Assembly (NCBI RefSeq): GCF_047345145.1
Contig: NZ_JBLFER010000001.1
Coordinates: 124,001 to 188,000, forward strand
Direction: 5' to 3'
DNA from: Maribacter_C sp047345145
GTDB lineage: Bacteria; Bacteroidota; Bacteroidia; Flavobacteriales; Flavobacteriaceae
DNA length: 64,000 nt
Part shown: positions 27,433 to 39,200 of the stretch, piece after piece
Position numbering within the stretch: position 1 is the first letter of the stretch
How the letters are laid out: every line of letters begins with the position of its first letter
Position numbers and translations under genes: made by a program
The notes under the pieces: generated by a model
Database searches by the model: none
What the model was told of the DNA's origin: nothing
What the model saw: only the letters and a program-made list of their open reading frames with translations

Positions 27433-30288
27433 ATGAGTAAAGTTACTTTTCCTTTATTTTTAGTTTTATTTTTTACACTTTCGGCTACTGTTTTTGGGCA
27501 AGTTGAGGTCAACGGTTTGGTGAATGACACTTCAGGAAAACCACTCGCTGGAGCAACTATTAGTTTGGAACCATCAAACCAATTTACCAGTACCGATAGG
27601 GATGGAAATTTCAAATTGAGTAATATTGATTCTGGAGATTATAGCCTTAGGATTAGTTATTTAGGATTCAAAACCTATAGTGATACAATAAGTATAGGTG
27701 CCGAAAATATTTCTTTGACTTTTGAACTGGAAGCAGATCTGTTGAACCTTCAAAACGTAGTAGTAACTGGAAACTTTGATCCAAGAGTGCAATTGGAATC
27801 TAGTACCGCGGTAACAACATTAGGTTCGGCAGCTTTACAACGAACTTTTTCTAGAGGAACAGCTGATGTTTTACAAGCCATTCCCGGAACATTTACTGAT
27901 CCGTCTGCAGGTGAGGTATTTACTAAAGTATATTCACGTGGTATTTCGGCCTCGGCTGAAGATGATTTAGGGTGGTACTATGTTTCTTTGCAGGAAGATG
28001 GATTACCAGTTAGTCTTGTGCAACATTCTTACTATACTCCAGAACTTTTTCATCGCTTGGATTTAACAACAGAAAAAGTAGAGGGTATACGAGGCGGAAG
28101 TGCGGCAATAACAGCTTTAAATGCTCCTGGTGGAATTTATAATTTCATATCAAAAGGAATAAGCAAAGATTTCGAAGGAAAAGCACAAGTTCAAGGCGGC
28201 TTGCAAGGTGAAAGTAATCCATACTATCGTGCAGATGTTGTTTTTAGTGGCCCTTTAGGAAACAATTGGTTCTATTCTGCCGGTGGACATTATCGTCGCG
28301 ATGATGGGGCTCGTAACACAGATTTCACCTTTAGTAAAGGCGGACAAGCAAAATTCAATTTGACGAAAATTAATGATAAAGGTTATTTTAAGTTCTACGG
28401 AAAAATATTAGATGATTTCACAAATAGATGGACAGGTGTAGCCGCAACCAATTGGAATGACCCCCAAGCTGCTTTTGGACAAGATTTTAATACCACGGCT
28501 TTAATGATGCCTTCTTTTAATACACCCATACCAGATGGTCGTCGATTGGCTGAAGGTGCTACAAATGATTTTGATCCTTCACAAGGTGTACATGCACAAG
28601 ACCGTGCTTTCGGAGTTGATTTGCTGCAAGATTTGGGAAATGGGTGGTCCGTTCGTAATAACTTGAAATTCTCGAGAAAGGCAGCTAATTGGCAGACTTC
28701 CATCAGTAATAACTTTGTTTCCTTAGATGACTTTCTGGTTTCAGGATTAAGCCGAGATTTTGGAATTTTATTTGGCGGTGATTTTTCCGCTTTCGGAAAC
28801 TTAGTTTTTCGTGATGCTAAAACGGGCAGTGAGATAGCACAAGTAAATAATTTTGGTTCCTTGGGAATTTTTCAAGGTCAAGCACCTAGTTTCGAATACA
28901 TTGGGAGTGGTAGATTACCAAATGATGGTATAATGGGGACTGCTGCATGGTACAATGACAATTCAGCGAAAGAGTGGATGGACCAATTGACCTTTCGTAA
29001 ACGAGCCGAGAACCACGATTTAAATTTTGGTCTGGCAGGTGGTTTTTCAAATTCTTCTCTATTTACACAAGGTAGTTTTGGCTATGTTACCTATGAACCA
29101 AATCCAAGAATGTTAAGTGTTACGGTTGAAAACCCAGGTGAACCGGTTCTTAGTCTTTCTGATGAGAATGGAGTTAGCAATTATGGAGGACTTTTCTTTG
29201 TGAATTCCCGCGTAGAGGTAAGCCAAATTGCCGCTTTTGTGAATGACCGCTGGAAAATTGCGGAGAAATTTCATTTAGATCTAGGACTTCGTTACGAAAC
29301 GATACAACATAAAGGTAGCAAAGATCGTTTCTCACCTTTCGATGGCTCAGGCGGAGTAGATGGAGACACCAGTACTTTGTATGATAGTAGCATTTTTGTG
29401 CCTACCGGAGAACGAGATGAGTTTGATTATAACTACGCATATCTATCACATTCTATAGGATTGAATTATAAATTTCAGGATGACGCTGCACTTTTTGCTC
29501 GATTTTCTGGGGGAAATAAGGCACCTGAGTTGGATTATTACTATAATAATTTTTCAAATGTTCCTATTAACCAAAAAGGCGAAGTCCAAAAGATTAATCA
29601 ACTTGAAATGGGTTTGAAATGGAACCTTTCCAATTTCTCATTTACTACAACCGCTTTTTGGAGTCAGCTAAGAAATATTGGAGTAAATAATTTCGAATTC
29701 GATGAAGGTTCGGGTACTGTGTTTTATACGCCTATACAATTTAATGGTTCACGGACTATTGGGCTGGAGTGGGAGAGTGTATACTCATTGACATCAAATC
29801 TAAAACTAGCTTTCAACGGAACATTGCAAAATCCGATTGCTACGGACTGGACCATCTATGATGCGGGTGGCTCTGTCGAGACGGAGGATGATTCTGTTGT
29901 TGACTATTCTGATAATGTCCTTCCTTTTAACCCAAAAGTGATGTTTAATCTTGGTACAGAATATCAGAAAAATAAATTTGATGCCTTTTTAAGATGGCAG
30001 TTTATGGGAGAGCGTGAAGGAAATATCGCAAATGCATTCCAATTACCTTCATATAGTATTTTTAATTTAGGCCTAGGATATTCCATTAGTAAAAACCTAT
30101 CTGCAAATTTGGTAGTTACAAACCTTTTCAATTCAGAAGGCTTAGCAAATTTCTTTGGAGCAAATAGTTTTGGTGCTAATGCCAACGGCACTACATCTGA
30201 TTTTATTCAAGCGAACCCAGATTCAAGTTTTGTTGTGGTTCCCGTTTTACCTAGAGGGAGTTTGTTGAAATTGAGCTATACATTCTAA
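27433..30288 (+). CDS. TonB-dependent receptor with carboxypeptidase-regulatory-like domain
   Basis: A 951-aa outer-membrane receptor. Parts in order: signal peptide ending near TVFGQ (residue 23); a CarboxypepD-reg-like beta-sandwich (VEVNGLVNDTSGKPLAGATI to about 105); a plug domain with NVVVTGNFDPR, ADVLQAIPGTF, SRGISA and VEGIRGGSAAITALNAPGG; then a 22-strand-type beta-barrel ending in GSLLKLSYTF with the terminal aromatic residue typical of outer-membrane insertion. Substrate is unknown. There is no SusD partner, so it is not an obvious glycan-utilisation pair; iron-siderophore or vitamin uptake are equally possible. It ends at a strong bidirectional terminator. Confidence 0.92.
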   Translation: MSKVTFPLFLVLFFTLSATVFGQVEVNGLVNDTSGKPLAGATISLEPSNQFTSTDRDGNFKLSNIDSGDYSLRISYLGFKTYSDTISIGAENISLTFELEADLLNLQNVVVTGNFDPRVQLESSTAVTTLGSAALQRTFSRGTADVLQAIPGTFTDPSAGEVFTKVYSRGISASAEDDLGWYYVSLQEDGLPVSLVQHSYYTPELFHRLDLTTEKVEGIRGGSAAITALNAPGGIYNFISKGISKDFEGKAQVQGGLQGESNPYYRADVVFSGPLGNNWFYSAGGHYRRDDGARNTDFTFSKGGQAKFNLTKINDKGYFKFYGKILDDFTNRWTGVAATNWNDPQAAFGQDFNTTALMMPSFNTPIPDGRRLAEGATNDFDPSQGVHAQDRAFGVDLLQDLGNGWSVRNNLKFSRKAANWQTSISNNFVSLDDFLVSGLSRDFGILFGGDFSAFGNLVFRDAKTGSEIAQVNNFGSLGIFQGQAPSFEYIGSGRLPNDGIMGTAAWYNDNSAKEWMDQLTFRKRAENHDLNFGLAGGFSNSSLFTQGSFGYVTYEPNPRMLSVTVENPGEPVLSLSDENGVSNYGGLFFVNSRVEVSQIAAFVNDRWKIAEKFHLDLGLRYETIQHKGSKDRFSPFDGSGGVDGDTSTLYDSSIFVPTGERDEFDYNYAYLSHSIGLNYKFQDDAALFARFSGGNKAPELDYYYNNFSNVPINQKGEVQKINQLEMGLKWNLSNFSFTTTAFWSQLRNIGVNNFEFDEGSGTVFYTPIQFNGSRTIGLEWESVYSLTSNLKLAFNGTLQNPIATDWTIYDAGGSVETEDDSVVDYSDNVLPFNPKVMFNLGTEYQKNKFDAFLRWQFMGEREGNIANAFQLPSYSIFNLGLGYSISKNLSANLVVTNLFNSEGLANFFGANSFGANANGTTSDFIQANPDSSFVVVPVLPRGSLLKLSYTF

Positions 30289-30294
30289 AACATA

Positions 30295-30319
30295 AAAAGA
30301 GGGCCTAAAGCCCTCTTTT
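30295..30319. terminator. Bidirectional intrinsic terminator
   Basis: A perfect 10-bp stem, AAAAGAGGGC and GCCCTCTTTT, with a 5-nt loop lies between the convergent TonB receptor and PorE-like genes. A and T tracts on both arms suit termination from both directions. Confidence 0.85.
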
Positions 30320-30342
30320 ATTTAAGTTCATATCATCTGTAT

Positions 30343-32283
30343 TTAATCAACTACTATAAATTCAGATCTTCGGTTTAGTTGATGTTTTTCTTTAGAACAA
30401 GGAACGCCATTACCACAGTCGTTTGTGAGTTGGGTTTCTCCATATCCATCACCTGTAATTCGAGATTTATCAATGCCTTGAGCTACTAGATATGCGATAG
30501 TGGATTTTGCTCTTCGGTCAGATAGCGCTATGTTGTAATTGTCATTTGCTCGACTATCCGTGTGTGAGCGCACATCTACTTTTGCACTAGGATACCGTCT
30601 CATATAAGCGAGTACTTTCTCTAAAATAACCCTAGCATCCGCACGTATAAATGATTTGTCAAAATCGAAGTAGATAGGCTCAAGTTTTAGATACTTGGCT
30701 AGATCAGTACCTGTTGGTGCTTCTTCTATCTGAGATAATAATAGTTCAATGCGCTCAACAGGCGATCCATTTTTATTTTCAAAATTCGCCATGCCTTTTT
30801 CATAGGTCGCTTTCTCACCAACAACTTGATAATTTCCTTCGTTGCACTTTCCTTTTAAGGTAAAAGTTCCATCGTTTTTAGAAAGGGTTTTAGAGATTTT
30901 TTGGCCCTTGTCATTGTAAACGACTATGTTAGTGTTAGAAAGCATAGCCCCTGTTTTCTTATCCTTGACAATACCTGCTATATCCTTCAAGCATTCGAAG
31001 TCAAGAGGTCTTAACTCAAGAAAAGAGTAAATATCATCACTCCCGCGACCATTGATTCTGTTGGAAGCAAAGTAACCTTGTCTAGTATCGTTGTTTATGA
31101 TAAGTGAAAAGTCGTCATAGATACTATTAATGGGCTCCCCGAGATTAACAATAGTGCTATTCTCTAGATTCTTAACATCAGTAGCAAAGATGTCCATACC
31201 CCCAAGTCCTGGGTGACCATCAGATGCAAAATAAAGAATGTCATCTTCCGTAATAAAAGGAAAAGTCTCCTTGCTTTCAGAATTGATCTTGGGACCTAAA
31301 TTCACAGGTGTTCCCAAAGAACCGTTCTTACGGATCTCGGCTACCCAAATATCGGACTGCCCCATCGTTCCCGGCATATCGGAGGAGAAATATAACTTGT
31401 CCTCGGCCTTATTAAGGGTAGGATGGGCAACAGAATGGTCGTCTGCGTTAAATGGCATTGATTCGAGATTCCCCCATTTGCCATTTTTGAGTGTAGCTCT
31501 GTAGATCTGTAACCTACTTACCCCATCATCATCTCTTCTGAATTTCCCGTTTATTCCATTGTTTCTGGTGAAATACACCGTTTTACCATCTTTTGTAAAT
31601 GCCGTAGATGATTCGTGGAGTTTAGAATTTAATTTTCCCGAAAACGGACCAACATTTGTAAAGTCGTTGTCGCCAGATGGCGTTGCTGTGTATAAATTCA
31701 AGAACTCTTTTTTGTTCCAGTTATGTACATTTTTTGAAGTGATACTGGTATCTCTCGCTGTTGAGAATACAATATTTTCGTTATGAAAGGAAGGAGAAAA
31801 ATCAGACTCCGGCGAGTTTATATCGAGACTATCAATAGTATAACCACCAGAACGCTCATCTATTTTTTTTAGATAATCTCTGTTGCTTGAAAAGTTTCTG
31901 CCGCGCTGATCTCCTTGCTTTGCTGAATTTAACCTTGCAATCCACTGGTCTGACTCATCATATTTTTTGATGGTTCTGAGACTTACTGCATAACGATACA
32001 TATGCTCTTTGTCAATGGCATCTGAACCTTGGTTTGCCAACATTTCATACCATTTTGCCGCTTCTTCATAACTTGCATTGAAGTAATAGGCGTCACCCAG
32101 ATTTTGATATATTTCAGGAGAAGTATTTCCATTTTCAACTAGCGCTTCATATTGACTAATTGCTTTATAGTAATTATAATCAGCGAAGCTCTTATTTGCT
32201 TTTGCTATTTTTCTGTCTTGTGCATTTGCTGAAAACAAAGCGATTACTGAGACAAGGCACAGACGTATTATTTTATTTCTCAT
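30343..32283 (-). CDS. PorE-like OmpA-family protein (TPR, beta-propeller, OmpA_C)
   Basis: A 646-aa periplasmic or outer-membrane-associated protein with a signal peptide (ALFSANAQ). Domain order is TPR-like helices (about 25-150, KAISQYEALVENGNTSPEIY), PD40/WD40-like propeller blades (about 160-415, e.g. DKLYFSSDMPGTMGQSDIWV and DILYFASDGHPGLGGMDIF), a carboxypeptidase-regulatory-like fold (about 430-500), and OmpA_C (about 534-646, YFDFDKSFIRADARVILEK, SHTDSRANDNYNIALSDRRA). This is the architecture of PorE, which links the T9SS PorP protein to peptidoglycan. It lies 13 nt after a porP/sprF gene. It is more likely a dedicated partner of the adhesin module than the core PorE, since such triads occur in several copies per genome. 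Confidence 0.88.
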   Translation of the reverse strand: MRNKIIRLCLVSVIALFSANAQDRKIAKANKSFADYNYYKAISQYEALVENGNTSPEIYQNLGDAYYFNASYEEAAKWYEMLANQGSDAIDKEHMYRYAVSLRTIKKYDESDQWIARLNSAKQGDQRGRNFSSNRDYLKKIDERSGGYTIDSLDINSPESDFSPSFHNENIVFSTARDTSITSKNVHNWNKKEFLNLYTATPSGDNDFTNVGPFSGKLNSKLHESSTAFTKDGKTVYFTRNNGINGKFRRDDDGVSRLQIYRATLKNGKWGNLESMPFNADDHSVAHPTLNKAEDKLYFSSDMPGTMGQSDIWVAEIRKNGSLGTPVNLGPKINSESKETFPFITEDDILYFASDGHPGLGGMDIFATDVKNLENSTIVNLGEPINSIYDDFSLIINNDTRQGYFASNRINGRGSDDIYSFLELRPLDFECLKDIAGIVKDKKTGAMLSNTNIVVYNDKGQKISKTLSKNDGTFTLKGKCNEGNYQVVGEKATYEKGMANFENKNGSPVERIELLLSQIEEAPTGTDLAKYLKLEPIYFDFDKSFIRADARVILEKVLAYMRRYPSAKVDVRSHTDSRANDNYNIALSDRRAKSTIAYLVAQGIDKSRITGDGYGETQLTNDCGNGVPCSKEKHQLNRRSEFIVVD

Positions 32284-32296
32284 TGTGTTGAATTTG

Positions 32297-33235
32297 TTAA
32301 AAGAACCTTGGTGTTATTACTCTGTTTCGTTTATTGAATAGTTCATAGCGTAAGAATATTTCAAATGAACCATCGTTAAAGGCCGTATTACCTAGTTCAG
32401 TAATTTCTCTATCGTAACCAAGTCCTAGTAGTAAACCATCAGTGATTTGAAAACCTGCCATGGCACTAAGCGCGGCATCCCAGCGGTAAGCGCCACCTAG
32501 AATGAACTTTTCATTGATCAGGAAGTTCGCGGAAAAGTCCGCTTGAAGTGGCGCACCCCGGACTGCCTTGAACAATAAAGCAGGTTTTAATTTCAAGTTC
32601 GGGTTCAAGTCAAAAACATACCCCGTAATGAAATAGAGATTGATACGCTCCGTTGCCAAGAACGAGCTCGCGGCACTGGTGTTATCGAAATGCTCGGTTT
32701 CTAAAAAATTGGGTATTGAAGCTCCGAAGTAAAAATGCTCAGTATGGTAATAGAGACCAGCCCCGAAATTTGGAGAGAATTTATTGTCAATATTTGGAAT
32801 CCCGCCAGCACCTTGTTCATCCGTAAAACCTTGAAGTCTTGTGAAATCTAAGTTTAGAAGATGACCGCCAGCCTTAATACCGAAGGATAGTTGCGCTTCG
32901 TCAGATACTGGAACGGTATACGAGGCGGCTATATCAAAGTAGGTCTGCTGACTTGTTCCGTTTCCAATTTCGTCATTTACCACTGATAAACCTAATCCTA
33001 CTCTTTTACCAACGGGGGAGTGAATGTTGAAAGTTTGCGTTTTTGGCGCTCCTTCAAGCCCCACCCATTGCGTACGGTAGAGTCCCGCCATACTTAGAAC
33101 TCCGCGATTGCCTGCATAAGCGGAGTTTATGGCAAGTGTATTGTACATGTATTGGGTATACTGCGCATCTTGCTGGGCAATTGCCGCCCCAGTTGAGGCG
33201 ACTATTAGTACAAGTGCTATAAAATATTTCTTCAT
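32297..33235 (-). CDS. Type IX secretion PorP/SprF-family outer-membrane protein
   Basis: A 312-aa beta-barrel protein with a signal peptide (TGAAIAQQ) and the family N-terminus DAQYTQYMYNTLAINSAYAG, then RTQWVGLEGAPKTQTF. It ends in repeated aromatic-rich barrel strands (FEIFLRYELFNKRNRV). In Flavobacterium johnsoniae, SprF is needed for secretion of the SprB adhesin, and SprF-like proteins go with type B-CTD cargo. Here it directly follows the giant type B-CTD gene (27-nt gap) and precedes the PorE-like gene, so cargo-specific secretion or anchoring of the adhesin is inferred. Confidence 0.93.
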   Translation of the reverse strand: MKKYFIALVLIVASTGAAIAQQDAQYTQYMYNTLAINSAYAGNRGVLSMAGLYRTQWVGLEGAPKTQTFNIHSPVGKRVGLGLSVVNDEIGNGTSQQTYFDIAASYTVPVSDEAQLSFGIKAGGHLLNLDFTRLQGFTDEQGAGGIPNIDNKFSPNFGAGLYYHTEHFYFGASIPNFLETEHFDNTSAASSFLATERINLYFITGYVFDLNPNLKLKPALLFKAVRGAPLQADFSANFLINEKFILGGAYRWDAALSAMAGFQITDGLLLGLGYDREITELGNTAFNDGSFEIFLRYELFNKRNRVITPRFF

Positions 33236-33262
33236 GATTTTATTTCGTTTAATAGTTATGGT

Positions 33263-36200
33263 TTACTGATTGATGTATAAATATCCTGACTTCGCTTTGC
33301 TGACCCCATTGTCATCATAATTGATTACATAGAAGTACACACCAGCTGGTAAGTTCTCACTTTCGTTGATAACTGCACGTCCGTTGGAGATACCCCTAAA
33401 GGTGTTCGTTTCATTATCGTAACCTGTAGCACTGAATACTTTCACGCCCCAACGGTTGAAGATCTCCACCGTATTGTTTGGGAACTGTTCAATGTTCTTA
33501 ATTCTAAAAGTGTCATTGATACCGTCACCATCAGGGGTCATCAGGTTATTACTGATTTCAACATCACAAGCTGAGCCTGCTGGCGGAGTTCCACCAATGG
33601 ATTCGCATGGGTCTAGTGGATTTGTATCATCAAGAACCTCTTGACCATCATTGATGCCATCACCATCCGTATCTGGATTATCAGGGTCTGTACCTAATAG
33701 TTCTTCCTCCGCATTGGTGAGATTATCCCCATCACAATCGCTTGCTCCAAGGGGAGTACCATTTACATGATCACAATCATTGTCATGTTCTGTACCATCA
33801 TCCAATTCTTGTCCATTGGTTATTAAATCACCGTCACAGTCGGCCGCATGCCAATCGGCACTTGGGGTTAAGCTTGCATTGGCAATAATTAAATCACAAT
33901 GATTTTGTGGATCGGTACCATCGGTAATCTCCCGACCGTTCGTTACACCGTCACCATCGCAATCCGCAGCATTCCATGAAGCGCTGGGAGCTACAGTTGC
34001 ACTGGCAAGTACAAAATCACAAGGATCTTCTGGATCTGTACCGTCTATTTCCTCTTGTGCATTGGTAATTCCGTCCCCATCACAATCAGACATTGTAAAG
34101 TTTGGACCAAGCGGTTCGGTAATACTTGCTTCAATAAAGTCACAGGCATTTGTCGGATCTGTTCCATCCATACGTTCTTGTTCATTGGTGACTCCATCTC
34201 CATCACAATCAGCAACATTCCATGCGGCTTCTGGCGCTAGAACAATATTGGTATATACTAAATCACATTGGTCTAGTGGGTCTGTACCATCAGTAATTTC
34301 TTGTTCTGTTGGAACTCCATCACCGTCATCATCCACATCTTGGAAGTCGTGTTTACCATCTCCATCGGTATCCCTAGGCGTGTAAGTAACATCACCACCA
34401 TTTGGATCACTCTGTACAACATCAGGAATTCCATCCGAGCCGACAGGCCCATCTATTCTTCCGTTTCCATCAGGATCAGTTATACCGTGACCAGCTTCAT
34501 CAATATCATTGATTCCATCACCATCGGCATCTGTATCTAAACGATCTACAATTCCGTCACCATCGGTGTCTAAGAAATCAAATCCGTTTTGCTCTTCGAT
34601 ATCGGTAATACCATCATTATCATCATCTAAATCCTCATTATTCGGAATTCCATCTTCATCAGAATCCAGTTGAATAACTGTCGGATCATCTGGATCACCA
34701 TCTGCATCGCCATCAACATCATCTGGGTTATTCGGATCATCAGAAATATCAATCACTGGATTATCTTCGGGATCTCTAGATGTTACCATGGCAACATTCG
34801 TGAAGCTTTCTGCATTCATATCATTTTGCGTAATGGTATAAGTAGCAACTATAGTTGCAGTTGTTCCTGGAGCCAAAGTTGCAAGGGGTGAGCCAGATGT
34901 AATCGTGGCATTGTTATCCGTAACCACTACATTTGTTAGCGTAGTATTACCTGTATTGGTTACCAACATGTTATAAGTAATCACATCTCCAACATTAGCA
35001 AATGATCTCGGAGTTGCCTCTTTTGTCAATGAGATACTCGATTGTTGTGGTGCATCCAATACCGTTGGGTCGTCTGGTTCACCATCATTATTATTGTCTG
35101 TGTCTAACGGTTCATTCGGATCATCAGAATCATCTTTAACCTCCATATCGTTACCATCTTTACCGCTTACTGTTGCAAGGTTTGAAACCTCTCCCGCATC
35201 AATATCTGCTTGAGTAATAGCGTAAGTTGCAGTGAAAGTGGTATTATCCATATCCCCTGGAAGCATTGATGCAATTGGTCCACCAGAAACGGCAACTATA
35301 GGATCATCAATACTGACGTCAGTCAGGGTAATGTTTCCAGTATTTTCAACTCTGAAGGTATAGCTCATCGTTTCTCCCACTTGTGCTAAGCCATCATTGT
35401 TTTCATCATTGAACGTACCGACTTTCTCCAAGCTAATCTCCGGATTTGCGGGTAGATCCGTAACCGTTGGGTCATCGGGATCTCCATCTCCATTTCTATC
35501 GATATTATCTGGATTGTCTGGGTCATCAGAGAAATCACTAACGCCCATAATAGGTCCGCCAATATTATCAGTACCTGTCACCTGAGCTTGATTTTCTATA
35601 GTACCAGCTTCCACATCAGCTTGCGTCAGCGTATAGGTACCTGTGAAAGTGGTATCATCAAATTGAGCTGGATCGAGGTCAATTGGTCCGCCAGAAACCG
35701 TAATCAATGGGTCAGTAATTGCAATACCAGTAATGGTTACATTACCTGTATTTCGTACATCGAAACTATAAGTTATGGTTTCACCTGCGTCAGCAAAAGT
35801 ATCTCCGTTTTCATCGTTAAACATTGCTGTTTTGAACAGGAATAACTCCGGATTAGTTTCAATTTTCACAACCGTATTATCTTCCGGGTCAACCGTAGTT
35901 GGATCATCAGAAGTGTCCGTGACGTCTAAATTATCAGGGTCTTTACTTGTAACGGTTGCCGTATTAACTACTTCTTCTGCATTGATATCAGCAAGCGTCA
36001 AAGGATAGCTTGCCGAGAAGGTCGTATTATCGCTTTCATCTGGAGCAAGTGTAATCGGTCCACCGGTTACTGTTACTTTTGGATCATTTATTGTAATTCC
36101 TGTTAAGGTTACATTACCTACATTTCGAACATCGAAAATATATCCAATCGTTTCACCAATTTGTCCGAAGCCATCTGTGTTGGTATCTACAAAGGCACCA

Positions 36201-39200
36201 GTCTTGAAGATTTCGATTTTCGCATTTTTCAGCAATGGAATAACCGTATCATCATCAGGGTCGCCATCTGCGTTATCATCGGCATCGGTAGTATCATTTG
36301 GATCATCAGAATTATCTGTGATATCTACATTGTTCGGATCTTTACCTGTAACCACGGCTGCATTGGTAATGCTTCCATTATCAATATCAGCTTGAGTCAA
36401 AGTGTAAAGCGCAAAGAATGTGTTGGTATTTACAACTCCAGGTTCGATATCCAGTGGCCCACCTGACACGGTGACCAAAGGATCATTTAATGTAACTCCA
36501 GTTAGGGTCACGTTACCCGTATTTTCAACGGTAAAGCTATATCTGATTTTTTCTCCAGCATTCGGGAATCCGTCAGCATTATCATCTTCCAATACACCTG
36601 TTTTTAATAGGGAGATCGAAGGTTCTTGAGTAAAATCTTGAACCGTTGGGTCATCAGGATTACCATCACTATCGGGATCAACATCCGTAGCATTTGTTGG
36701 GTCATCGGAATCATCTGTGATATCTGTTCCACCAGGATCTTTACCAGTTGCAACTGCTGTATTGGTAAAGCTTCCGTTATCGATGTCCTCTTGCTTGATT
36801 ACATAGCTGGCTGTATAGGTCGCATTGTCTACTGCACCAGCAGCCAAATTAATCGTTGTAGCGGGAGTAACTGTTGCTAGAAGGTCAGTTACGATTACAT
36901 CCGTAAGGTCAACGGTTCCTATATTGGTAACAACAAAAGTATAGTTGATCGTATCACCCACATCATCGCGACCACTGCCATTCGTGTCAACTAAGGTGGC
37001 GGTTTTGGTAATTGAAATATCCGCACATGGGTTAACTGCTTTATCTACATAATCAGCTGTTCCTGCATTTGTTTCGGTAGGAGCGAGGTAGCCTGTACCA
37101 GAGGTAACAAGACCATTGTCATCAACTGTTAGTGGTACATCACCTAGTTGCCCATCATCATTATCATCGGCAAAACCAGCTTCTAAAGCATCTGAACAAC
37201 CATCTCCATCACTATCCGCATTTAAGTAATCGGAAGAGTTATTGTTTCCTGTATCCCTTGGATTCATGACCCCTGTTCCTGAGCTTGTTGGAATACCATT
37301 AGTTGTGGTATTGTCCGCGTTATCGTCGTCGTCGTCAGCTCTTCCATCATCGTTTGCATCTGTTCCTCCAGATTCGATAACGTCGTAAATTCCATCATTA
37401 TCAGCATCCAAGTCTAAATGATTTGGTACGCCATCTCCATCGAAATCATATACATCCGGAATTCCATCTCCATTGGTATCTGTATAATCGGTGGTGGTAG
37501 AATCTCCTCCATCACCATCATCCGTAGTATCTTGCCAGTTGGGTATACCATCACCATCTTCATCGCCTGTTGTATTGTTTCCTTTGGATTCTACGATATC
37601 TAAAATACCATCGTTATCATCATCCAAATCAATACTATCTACCACACCATCCATATCCGTATCAGGGTCACAAATGGAACCTGGTCCTCCATCGAGAAGG
37701 GCAACAACTGCACCTGTATTATAAGCCGCACCAGCAACTAATCCTGTAGCGCCAACTGCTGGAGTTCCTATTCCAAATACACCATCATCACGACCATCAA
37801 TTAACAATCCGTCGTAGGCTTCGTTTGCATCTGAACATCCGTCAGCATCGCTATCGAGGTCCAAGAAATTCGGAATATCGTCAGTATCAGGGTCATCTTC
37901 TGGATAGCTGTTCGGTTTCCCGTCATTATCTGTATCTGCTCCTGTTTTTATTAAACTATTTGCACTATTTGTACCATCGGTATCTGTGCCTACCGTTAAT
38001 ACATTTGTCGGATCACCATCAACTGTGTCATTAAAACCATCGCCATCTGCGTCAACGTAATTGTCTGCAATTCCATCGTTATCTGCATCGGTTCCACCAA
38101 CTTCAATTACATCATATACACCGTCATTGTCAGCATCTAAATCAAGGTGATTTAGTACACCGTCTCCATCAGTATCTCCTTCGGGATAACTGTTCGGTTT
38201 TCCATCATTATCGGAATCCGCACCTGTTTTCAATAATGCATTACCGCTATTTGCACCGGGAGTATCGGTTCCAACAGCTAAAGCATTGGTTGGGTCTCCG
38301 TCAACAACATCATTGAATCCGTCGTTATCGGCATCTACAAAATTATCTGCTCTACCGTCACCATTGGTATCAGTTCCACCAACTTCTACGACATCGGGAA
38401 TACCATCATTATCAGCATCCAAGTCAAAGAAATCTGGAACTCCATCTCCATCAGAATCTCCTTTTGGATAGCTATTCGGGTTTCCATCACCATCAGTATC
38501 AGGACCCGTTGGTACTAAAGCGTTCGGTGTATTTTCGGGAGTACCGTCATTACCGACATCACCGTCGAGAACATCATTGAATCCGTCACCATCGGTGTCC
38601 ACAAAATTATCTGCTTTGCCGTCACCATTGACATCAGTTCCACCAGCTTCTACCACGTCTGGAATTCCGTCATTATCAGAATCCAAATCTTGAGAATCAG
38701 GAATACCATCCTTGTCTTTGTCGACCAGAACATCAGAAGTTCCGTCGCCATCACTATCCAATAAGGAAGATGTTGAATTTGTACGTAAACAGGCTGGTTG
38801 TGTAGCACAAGGTGTTGTGCCAGTTGGCCCATCGGTATCATCATTATCGACTGAGTCAACAAGTCCGTCTCCGTCAGTATCCGTTGTATCGTCTAATTTT
38901 CCATCTCCATCAATATCTACTCCACCAACTTCCACAACATCAGGAATACCATCGTTATCAGAATCAAGATCAAAATGATTTGGAATTCCATCACCATCAG
39001 TATCCATGCTAGCGCATGCACCATTGACTAATCCACCACAGTTAGGGAAATCTGGGTCAGAGTGATTTGGAATCCCGTCACCATCCAAATCCATTCCTGG
39101 ATCTGGTAATCCCATGGTAGCACAATCCCATCCGTTTACACCTTGGAAATTGGCTGCACAGAAATCTGGGTCTTCGTAATCAGGAATTCCGTCATTATCA